Below are positions 54,762-61,614 of a stretch of 64,000 nt of DNA, in pieces. The DNA is taken from positions 1,261,650 to 1,325,649 of the forward strand of contig NZ_WXUB01000002.1 of NCBI RefSeq assembly GCF_011799805.1, given 5' to 3'. Origin of the DNA: Maribellus sediminis. GTDB taxonomy: Bacteria > Bacteroidota > Bacteroidia > Bacteroidales > Prolixibacteraceae. Numbering within the stretch: position 1 is the stretch's first letter; each line of letters begins with the position of its first letter. Under the pieces are notes generated by a model that was not told the DNA's origin, ran no database searches, and was given only the letters and a program-made list of their open reading frames with translations. The translations under genes and the position numbers were made by a program.

Positions 54762-55961
54762 ATGAAAAAAACGCTGTTTAAATTGTTTGCATTGGCTTTT
54801 GTATTGGCTATTGCGAACGCTTGTAACGAATCATTAGTAACTGATGATGTTAACGAAACCATTGAACTGAAATCGGCCAGTTCAGGCCAAAAGACCTACA
54901 TCGTTGTTTTACAGGACGCTGACCTGAATTTGGAACTTACCAAATTAAAAGGCTACGAAAAGAAACAGGTAGCAGTAAAATCAACTTCCGAAAAAATTCT
55001 GAAAAGAGCGGGTATCTCTGATTCAGAAATCACTTTTACGTATGGAACCGCGGTAAAAGGATTTGCCGTTAAAATGGCTCCCGGTCAATTGAAAAAACTG
55101 GAGAGTGATCCATCGGTTAAGTACATTAGTGAGGACCAGGTAATTACATTGATTCAACCTTATGTAAAAACAAAAGTAAAGCCTGCTCCAACACCAACTG
55201 CAGAAGTAACTCCATGGGGAATTACTCGTGTTAATGGCGGAGTTATGTATTCCGGAAGTAACAAAATCTGGATCATCGATACAGGTATCGATCTTGATCA
55301 TCCCGACCTGAATGTTGATTTGGTAAACGGATGGAATTTCGTTGCCGGAACTCAAGCTGCTGACGACGATAACGGGCATGGCTCACACTGTGCAGGTATT
55401 GCGGCCGCAATTGATAACGATGAAGGAGTTATTGGTGTAGCTGCCGGAGCAACTGTTGTTCCTGTTAAAGTTTTAAACCGTCGTGGATCGGGTTCTTATT
55501 CAACGATTATTGCAGGTGTTGATTGGGTGGCCGATCATGCAGCTCCAGGTGATGTTGCCAATATGAGTCTCGGTGGAGGTTATGATTTAACCCTTAACAA
55601 TGCGGTAATTGCCGCTTCCGATTTAGGAATAAAGTTTTCTCTTGCTGCAGGTAACGAAAGTACTGATGCTAATACAAAATCACCGGCCAGTGCTAATGGA
55701 GCTAACATTTACACCATCTCAGCCAGTGATGTAAATGATAACTGGGCTTATTTCTCCAACTACAATAATCCTCCGGTTGACTATTGTGAGCCTGGCTACA
55801 GCATTTATTCCACGTACAAAGGTGGTGGCTACACTACAATGAGCGGAACTTCAATGGCTGCTCCTCACGCTGCCGGATTATTGTTACTCGGATCCATAAA
55901 AGATGGAGGAACGGTTAACGGCGACCCGGACGGAAATCCTGATACTATAGGAGTTCATTAA
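54762..55961 (+). CDS. Subtilisin-like serine protease (S8), lipoprotein
   Basis: 399 residues from the ATG at 54762, which gives a proper lipobox (IANAC, Cys21); a start at 54708 would bury it. An I9-type propeptide spans about residues 44-128 (TYIVVLQDADLNLELTKLKG onward). The catalytic triad is intact: Asp173 in IIDTGIDLDHPDL, His206 in NGHGSHCAG, and Ser364 in SGTSMAAPH; the oxyanion Asn lies in SLAAGNES. It should be a surface-anchored or secreted subtilase with autocatalytic maturation. It forms a tandem pair with the following paralogue. Confidence 0.92.
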   Translation: MKKTLFKLFALAFVLAIANACNESLVTDDVNETIELKSASSGQKTYIVVLQDADLNLELTKLKGYEKKQVAVKSTSEKILKRAGISDSEITFTYGTAVKGFAVKMAPGQLKKLESDPSVKYISEDQVITLIQPYVKTKVKPAPTPTAEVTPWGITRVNGGVMYSGSNKIWIIDTGIDLDHPDLNVDLVNGWNFVAGTQAADDDNGHGSHCAGIAAAIDNDEGVIGVAAGATVVPVKVLNRRGSGSYSTIIAGVDWVADHAAPGDVANMSLGGGYDLTLNNAVIAASDLGIKFSLAAGNESTDANTKSPASANGANIYTISASDVNDNWAYFSNYNNPPVDYCEPGYSIYSTYKGGGYTTMSGTSMAAPHAAGLLLLGSIKDGGTVNGDPDGNPDTIGVH

Positions 55962-55982
55962 ATAAATAGAGCATTAAAAAGT

Positions 55983-56012
55983 AACCCGGGTGAGTATCAT
56001 CCGGGTTTCTTT
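55983..56012 (+). terminator. Intrinsic terminator after the first subtilase
   Basis: AACCCGG and CCGGGTT with inner TGA/TCA pairing form a stem around a short loop, followed by TTTCTTTTT. The two subtilase genes therefore have separate transcripts. Confidence 0.85.
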
Positions 56013-56210
56013 TTGCCCAAATTTATTGCCTCACATAGCGAAGTATTATTTTCAATGTAAGAAAAAAAGACCTTAAATTAAATCCAATTAAACAATCTGC
56101 AAACAGAACTGTTTGGGTTACAATAGAATGTCCTTTTACAGATAATAAACCTGATTAAATAAACACTGCGATAAAAAGACAGACTCTAATTATAATTCAA
56201 ACTAACTACA

Positions 56211-57938
56211 ATGAAAAATTTGCTGTTGAAACTATTCGCGTTTGCACTGGTTATCATTCTCGCAAACGCCTGTAACGATCCCATTGTAAATGATGACGAC
56301 GCCATCAATGAAGAACTACTTTTGAAGTCAGCAAACACCAACAAACAAAGCTACATAGTTGTACTTCAGGATGCTGATCTCGATGTAGAATTAACCAAAC
56401 TGAAAGGTTACGAAAAGAAACAGGCCGCTGTAAAATCGGCTTCGGCTAAAATTTTAAAACGTGCCGGTGTTCTTGACAGCGAGCTTGGATATGTTTACGG
56501 AAGTGTATTGCAAGGATTCTCGGTGAAGATGCCTCCGGGGCAACTTAAAAAATTGCAAGATGATCCGTCAGTAAAATATGTGGAAGAAGACGGAATAATA
56601 GCATTGGCTCCTTCGGTTAGCATCAACGCTTCTTCGAGTGGCCCGCAGGAAACTCCCTGGGGAATTGCCAGGGTACATGGAGCAGCAAACTACACCGGAA
56701 GCAATAAAGCCTGGATCGTTGATTCGGGAATTGATATGGACCACCCCGATCTGAATGTAAACACAATCATGAGTAAAAGTTTTGTAAGCGGAGACAGTTC
56801 TCCTGAAGATGCACACGGTCACGGTACACATGTTGCCGGAACGGTTGCCGCAAAAAACAACACTTTTGGTGTTATCGGAGTCGCTCCGGGAGCGCAAGTC
56901 GTATCCTGCCGTGTTTTGGGAGCTGATGGAACCGGATCGTTCTCATGGACAATTGCAGCACTCGATTACATTGGAACTCAGGGAGTGGGCAGTGTGGGAG
57001 ATGTTGTAAATATGAGCCTTGGTCCGCAAACCCGGTACACCTCAACCACAGTTGACAATGCGGTAATTGGCGTGGCCAATAAAGGCATAAAAATTGCGAT
57101 TGCTGCCGGTAACTCAGCAGATGATGCCACCTACTACTCACCGGCAAGGGTTGAACACGCCAATGTTTATACAGTTGCCGCAATGTCAAACGGTGATTAC
57201 TGGTCGAGTTACTCCAATTTTGGGTCACCAGTCGATTATATCGAGCCCGGTTCCAGCGTTACTTCTACTTATATTGGCGGTTATGCTACCATGAGCGGAA
57301 CATCAATGGCTTCGCCTCATATGGCAGGAATTCTGTTGTTGGGTGATTTCGCAACCGATGGAACCGTATCAACTCGTAAACGCGGACGGACATATGAATA
57401 TCCGATTGCAATAGCTGGAGATGGAGGAGGTGTGAATCCTACACCCAACACAGCACCAACAGCCGGTTTTTCTTATTCGGTGAGTGGTCTTACTGCCAGT
57501 TTCACCGACAAAAGTACAGACTCAGATGGAACGGTTGATTCGTGGAGTTGGGACTTTGGTGATGGAAACACATCAACTACAGCAAGTCCTTCGCATACCT
57601 ATGCGAGTGCCGGAACATACGATGTTACTCTAACCATAACTGACAATGACGGAGATACTGATTCTTCGATACAGTCTGTAACTGTTTCAGAAAATACTGC
57701 TGGTGGTGAAATCGTCCTCGATGGTACGATTACCGGAAACAAGGTTCTTAAAACAACGCTTACGTGGACAGGAGCCAGCGGAGCGACAGTAACACTTTAT
57801 TTAAATGGTACTCCAACTGTTATTTCAAACAGTGGCTCTTATGTAGACAACCTTGGAAAAATTACCGGTGGAAACTTTGTATATTACATTGTTGATGAAG
57901 CCAATATTACGTCGAATGAACTTGATTTGTCTTTCTAA
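56211..57938 (+). CDS. Subtilisin-like serine protease (S8) with PKD domain, lipoprotein
   Basis: 575 residues. Lipobox ILANAC (Cys21) followed by an acidic NDDDAINE, then an I9 propeptide (about residues 46-130) nearly identical in layout to the upstream subtilase. The triad is Asp171 (VDSGIDMDHPDL), His204 (AHGHGTHVAG) and Ser365 (MSGTSMASPH). A PKD domain (about 418-495, with WSWDFGDGNTS) and a C-terminal beta domain of about 75 residues follow, which the first subtilase lacks. It is therefore likely to have a polymer- or surface-binding part. The pair arose by tandem duplication with later gain or loss of the C-terminal domains. Confidence 0.92.
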   Translation: MKNLLLKLFAFALVIILANACNDPIVNDDDAINEELLLKSANTNKQSYIVVLQDADLDVELTKLKGYEKKQAAVKSASAKILKRAGVLDSELGYVYGSVLQGFSVKMPPGQLKKLQDDPSVKYVEEDGIIALAPSVSINASSSGPQETPWGIARVHGAANYTGSNKAWIVDSGIDMDHPDLNVNTIMSKSFVSGDSSPEDAHGHGTHVAGTVAAKNNTFGVIGVAPGAQVVSCRVLGADGTGSFSWTIAALDYIGTQGVGSVGDVVNMSLGPQTRYTSTTVDNAVIGVANKGIKIAIAAGNSADDATYYSPARVEHANVYTVAAMSNGDYWSSYSNFGSPVDYIEPGSSVTSTYIGGYATMSGTSMASPHMAGILLLGDFATDGTVSTRKRGRTYEYPIAIAGDGGGVNPTPNTAPTAGFSYSVSGLTASFTDKSTDSDGTVDSWSWDFGDGNTSTTASPSHTYASAGTYDVTLTITDNDGDTDSSIQSVTVSENTAGGEIVLDGTITGNKVLKTTLTWTGASGATVTLYLNGTPTVISNSGSYVDNLGKITGGNFVYYIVDEANITSNELDLSF

Positions 57939-57961
57939 ATAACAACATAAAAAAAGCATAG

Positions 57962-57990
57962 AAACCCTGACGTAAAAGTCGGGGTTTTTT
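57962..57990. terminator. Terminator between the second subtilase and the serine hydrolase
   Basis: AACCCTGAC pairs with GTCGGGGTT (one G-U pair) around a short loop, followed by six T. It ends the subtilase transcript and probably also serves the convergent serine hydrolase gene, whose stop overlaps it. Confidence 0.8.
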
Positions 57991-59062
57991 ATTGCGCTTT
58001 ACTCAACAGCATCTCAGCAATTTTATGCAATTCGCTACCAATCTTGGCCCGGGTATCATTCGTGATCACTGCCACTACCATTTTTTCATTCGGATAAATG
58101 ATCAGGTTACCGCAGCCCCCAATTGAACCGCCACCATGCCCGTAATAGGCTCTGCCATACTCATCAGTTCCCGAAAAGAAGCCAATCCCATACTCTGTTT
58201 TCTCACCGTTCTTTAAGGTTTGCGGTGTAATCAATTGCGTTTTTACTTCTTCTGAAAAGAGTGTATTATTTAACATCGCATTTCCGAATTTTACCAGGTC
58301 TTCAGAAGTGGATATAAAACCACCTCCGGCCCATTTGTAGCTGTTATCAACATAAGGTGCATTAATTACTTTTCCATCTGCCATATCATAATAACCAGTG
58401 CGAAAAAGGATCAAAGAATCCATATGTTCCGGTTTCGTTTGGTCCATGTTCAGGGGATCGAAAACACGTGATTGCATAAAGTGCAAAAAGTCGTCGCCCG
58501 AAGCACCTTCAATAATCGCACTTAAGAGATTAAATCCGTAACTGGAATAACTGTATTTTGTGCCAGGTTCAAACAAGAGTGTATCGTTCATAAAAATCTC
58601 CAAACCATCGTTGACAGTTGGATAATATTTCGACGACAGAAATTCGTCACCGTTGTAATGCCTGATCCCCGCCTGATGTCCGGCCACCTGTCTGGTAGTA
58701 ATTTCGAATTTCTTAACTGGGAAATACGGCGCATACTTCTGAACCGGCGCATCCAAATCAATCTTACCTTCTTCAATTAAAACTCCGAGGGCAGCAGCAG
58801 TCAGCGTTTTTGAAATGCTCCCGATACGAAACTTGGTTTTATCAGGATAAACAGGCACTTGCTGCTCGTAGTTTCCAAGTCCAAAACCTTTCGAAAAAAC
58901 GATTTTATTGTCTTGAGAAACTGTTGCAGTCCACCCTACCGATTCGCTTTCAACACGCAGTTGTTCAAGGTAGTCTTCGGCTGCTGCAACTTTCGGATCT
59001 TCTTTAGTACAGGAACTACTTAAAATGAGCAGTAGGATGAACAAATAAACAAGATTTTTCAT
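57989..59062 (-). CDS. Beta-lactamase-fold serine hydrolase, lipoprotein
   Basis: 357 residues of the class C beta-lactamase/DD-peptidase-like fold. Lipobox LSSSC (Cys18) followed by TKED, a surface-export-like signal. The catalytic motifs are Ser82 and Lys85 in GSISKT, a YSSYGFN motif near residue 177 in place of YxN, and GHGGGSIGG near the C-terminus in place of KTG. Related proteins (LACTB-like, esterases, peptidases) hydrolyse amide or ester bonds outside the cell. The substrate cannot be told from sequence. It converges on the subtilase gene. Confidence 0.88.
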   Translation of the reverse strand: MKNLVYLFILLLILSSSCTKEDPKVAAAEDYLEQLRVESESVGWTATVSQDNKIVFSKGFGLGNYEQQVPVYPDKTKFRIGSISKTLTAAALGVLIEEGKIDLDAPVQKYAPYFPVKKFEITTRQVAGHQAGIRHYNGDEFLSSKYYPTVNDGLEIFMNDTLLFEPGTKYSYSSYGFNLLSAIIEGASGDDFLHFMQSRVFDPLNMDQTKPEHMDSLILFRTGYYDMADGKVINAPYVDNSYKWAGGGFISTSEDLVKFGNAMLNNTLFSEEVKTQLITPQTLKNGEKTEYGIGFFSGTDEYGRAYYGHGGGSIGGCGNLIIYPNEKMVVAVITNDTRAKIGSELHKIAEMLLSKAQ

Positions 59063-59167
59063 GGTGGCAGGATTTTATTAGAACTTATTCGATATGCGAA
59101 CACGCTTAAAATTACGAGAAAACCGTTTCAAAAAAAACTGCTTTCAACAAAAGAATAAAACCTCTTT

Positions 59168-59198
59168 TTTGCTCTTTCTGCTGAATTATGTATTTTTG
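59168..59198 (+). promoter_or_regulatory. trhO promoter
   Basis: TTTG at 59168-59171, a 19-base spacer, and TATTTTTG at 59191-59198 give a full match to the Bacteroidota sigma-ABfr promoter. Transcription should start near 59205, about 20 bases before the ATG. Confidence 0.85.
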
Positions 59199-59224
59199 CC
59201 CCGCATTTTAAAATTGATTGTAAC

Positions 59225-60262
59225 ATGTTTCTATACAACCGGGTAAATAAGGAAGAACTGAAAAAGAGGCTTGATGAAGAGAACTTCAATCGTCTGACCA
59301 TTTCATTCTACCGTTATCATATTCTTGACGATACGAAAGCGTTTCGCGACGAATTGTTCCGCGACTGGTTTCCGCTGGATTGTTTTGGACGCATTTATGT
59401 GGCCCGCGAAGGCATCAACGCACAAATGAGCGTTCCCGAGCACAACTGGGATACTTTCCTCGAAACGTTGAAAAAACATGAGATTTTAAAAGAAATTCCG
59501 ATTAAATACGCGATCGAAGACGATGGGAAGTCGTTTTATAAACTGACAATTAAAGTACGTCCGAAACTGGTTGCCGACGGGTTGGATGATGGCACTTACG
59601 ACGTTACCAACGTTGGAAAACATTTGACCGGAGTTGAATTTCATAATTACATCGGGCAGGAAAATACTGTGGTTGTGGACATGCGGAATTATTACGAAAG
59701 CGAGATCGGCCATTTCGAAGGTGCCATTTGCCCCGAAGCCGATACTTTCCGCGAGGAACTGGAAATTGTTACCGACCTGCTGGAAGATCAGAAAGACAAA
59801 AAAGTGCTGTTGTACTGTACCGGAGGAATACGTTGCGAAAAGGCAAGTGCCTACCTGAAACACAAAGGTTTTGAAGACGTGAATCAGCTGCATGGCGGCA
59901 TATTGGAATATGCCCGACAGATTAAAACCGAAGGTCTGGATTCGAAATTTCTGGGTAAGAATTTTGTTTTCGACGAACGTTTGGGCGAAAGTGTAAATGG
60001 CGAAATCATTTCGAAATGCCACCAGTGCGGAAAGCCCTGTGATACACATACCAATTGCGATAATAAAGGTTGCCATATTCTGTTTATCCAGTGTCCGGAG
60101 TGTGCCGAACAATATCACGGATGTTGTACACCAGAGTGTGCACATGAAAAAGAAAGCGGAACCGGACGCTCTGCGAACGACAGGATTGTTTTTGGCAACA
60201 GCCGCAAATACAGAAAAAGCATGGCACTAATCCGTACAGAACAATTAAAAACAGAAGTTTAG
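59225..60262 (+). CDS. trhO: tRNA uridine(34) hydroxylase TrhO (rhodanese domain)
   Basis: 345 residues. An N-terminal acylphosphatase-like domain (about residues 18-105, FYRYHILDDTKAFRDEL onward), a rhodanese domain (about 130-240) whose active-site loop is CTGGIRCEKA, and a C-terminal zinc-type cysteine cluster (CHQCGKPCDTHTNCDNKGCH, then CPECAEQYHGCC). This matches the O2-dependent enzyme that forms 5-hydroxyuridine at the wobble position of tRNA. The presence of an oxygen-using TrhO beside an anaerobic-type core suggests a facultative or oxygen-tolerant lifestyle; that is inference. Confidence 0.95.
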   Translation: MFLYNRVNKEELKKRLDEENFNRLTISFYRYHILDDTKAFRDELFRDWFPLDCFGRIYVAREGINAQMSVPEHNWDTFLETLKKHEILKEIPIKYAIEDDGKSFYKLTIKVRPKLVADGLDDGTYDVTNVGKHLTGVEFHNYIGQENTVVVDMRNYYESEIGHFEGAICPEADTFREELEIVTDLLEDQKDKKVLLYCTGGIRCEKASAYLKHKGFEDVNQLHGGILEYARQIKTEGLDSKFLGKNFVFDERLGESVNGEIISKCHQCGKPCDTHTNCDNKGCHILFIQCPECAEQYHGCCTPECAHEKESGTGRSANDRIVFGNSRKYRKSMALIRTEQLKTEV

Positions 60263-60287
60263 TCAAATAGTATTCGTCCGTTATCCC

Positions 60288-60331
60288 GAACTTGTTTCAG
60301 GATCTGCTGATAAAGATTCTGAAACAAGTTC
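60288..60331. repeat. Intergenic palindromic repeat
   Basis: GAACTTGTTTCAG at 60288-60300 and CTGAAACAAGTTC at 60319-60331 form a perfect 13-bp stem with an 18-base loop, extended by mismatched or G-U pairs (GTTATCCC against CAGAATGAC). From memory, sequences of this type recur between genes in many Bacteroidota. It lies between trhO and dus and could also act in transcript processing. Confidence 0.75.
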
Positions 60332-60349
60332 AGAATGACATCAGCATTA

Positions 60350-60378
60350 TTTGCGTTTACCTTTATTTCCTATTTTTG
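60350..60378 (+). promoter_or_regulatory. dus promoter
   Basis: TATTTTTG at 60371-60378 with TTTG at 60350-60353, a spacer of 17. The box ends 7 bases before the ATG, so the transcript should be leaderless or nearly so. Confidence 0.5.
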
Positions 60379-60385
60379 CACCACA

Positions 60386-61363
60386 ATGAATAATTTCTGG
60401 ACAGCATTCAACGGCCCCGTTTTTTCACTGGCTCCCATGGAGGATGTCACCGATACGGTTTTTCGCGAGATCGTAATGGGCATGTCGGCGCCCGGTAAAT
60501 TACATGTGGTGTTTACCGAATTTACTTCAGTTGAAGGCATGAATCACCCCGTTGGCCGTGAGCGGGTTTCAGAACGCCTGATCGTAAATGATTCGGAACG
60601 TGAACTGCTGAAAAAACTCAACATTAAAATTGTTGCCCAAATCTGGGGGCGCGATCCGGAAGTTTACCACAACATTGCCAAATACATCACAGAACATTAC
60701 GATTTCGACGGGATCGACATCAACATGGGTTGCCCTGTAAAAAAGGTGTTTAAAATTGGTGCCTGCAGTGCTTTGATTGGCGAACCGGAACGAGCCAAAG
60801 AAATTATTCTGGCGACAAAAGAAGGTACTTCGCTGCCTGTTAGTGTAAAAACACGAACCGGGATTAAGGAACACATTACCGAAAACTGGATCGCCAATTT
60901 GCTCGAAGTTGATCCGGCAGCCATTATTCTGCACGGCCGCACGCAGCGCATGCAGTCGGAAGAAGAAGCCAGCTGGGACGAAATTGGCAAGGCTGTTCAA
61001 CTTAAAAACAGCCTGAAACCGCATATTCCATTTCATGGCAACGGCGATGTTTTGTCGTATGAGCAAGGCCTTGAAAGGGTAAAACAAACCGGAGTTGACG
61101 GCGTAATGATTGGCCGCGGCATCTTTCATAATCCCTGGTTTTACGATCCCGAAAAAACCGAAATTTCGATGGAATACCGGATCAGTAAGTTGCTTGTACA
61201 TACCCGTTTATTCGAACAAACCTGGAGCCCTGACAAGAATTTTAACATCCTGAAACGCTTCTACAAAATCTACCTGAACAGTTTCCCGGGTGCCGCTAAA
61301 ATGCGTGCCGACCTGATGGAAGTAAAAAGCTACGACGAAGTTTATAAGTATTTCCAACAATAA
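60386..61363 (+). CDS. dus: tRNA-dihydrouridine synthase
   Basis: 325 residues from the ATG at 60386; the longer reading from 60335 overlaps the -7 box and is rejected. It is a TIM-barrel flavoenzyme with LAPMEDVTDTVFRE at the N-terminus, INMGCPVKKVFKIGACSALI (about residues 113-132, Cys in the GCP motif as general acid), HGRTQRMQSEEEASWDE (about 180-196) and NGDVLSYEQG (about 220-229). It reduces uridine to dihydrouridine in the tRNA D-loop. The subgroup (DusA, B or C) is not resolved; dus is used as a family symbol. Confidence 0.93.
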   Translation: MNNFWTAFNGPVFSLAPMEDVTDTVFREIVMGMSAPGKLHVVFTEFTSVEGMNHPVGRERVSERLIVNDSERELLKKLNIKIVAQIWGRDPEVYHNIAKYITEHYDFDGIDINMGCPVKKVFKIGACSALIGEPERAKEIILATKEGTSLPVSVKTRTGIKEHITENWIANLLEVDPAAIILHGRTQRMQSEEEASWDEIGKAVQLKNSLKPHIPFHGNGDVLSYEQGLERVKQTGVDGVMIGRGIFHNPWFYDPEKTEISMEYRISKLLVHTRLFEQTWSPDKNFNILKRFYKIYLNSFPGAAKMRADLMEVKSYDEVYKYFQQ

Positions 61364-61551
61364 AACATTCATCATTCTACGGAATCATTAGGAATGAAAG
61401 CCTGACAATTTCCGACCGAATCCCCTTCACTGCCTTGCCACAGCTGGTGAGCCTGTGGGCAGCCAGGTAGATACAATCCCTAGTATTCGTGGATCAGGTT
61501 GATTCAAAAAAACTGTGAATTAAATTTTTCTGTTTCTATCCATAATATTGC
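61364..61551. other. Intergenic region after dus
   Basis: 188 bases with a possible short hairpin (GCCACAG ... CTGTGGGC near 61439-61463). No T-run follows it. I see no reading frame or RNA gene. Confidence 0.3.
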
Positions 61552-61582
61552 AAAAAAGGCTGCCGAATTTCTCCGGCAACCT
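61552..61582 (-). terminator. Intrinsic terminator of the FAS1 gene
   Basis: On the minus strand GGTTGCCG and CGGCAGCC form a stem (61581-61574 with 61565-61558) followed by six T. It lies 33 bases after the stop of the FAS1 gene. Confidence 0.85.
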
Positions 61583-61614
61583 TTCGCTTTTTAATAGAAG
61601 GTATAACTATGAAA

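Noticed and set aside
59486..60145. 219-codon open frame antisense to trhO
   Set aside because: Entirely within a well-supported gene and without any family signature.
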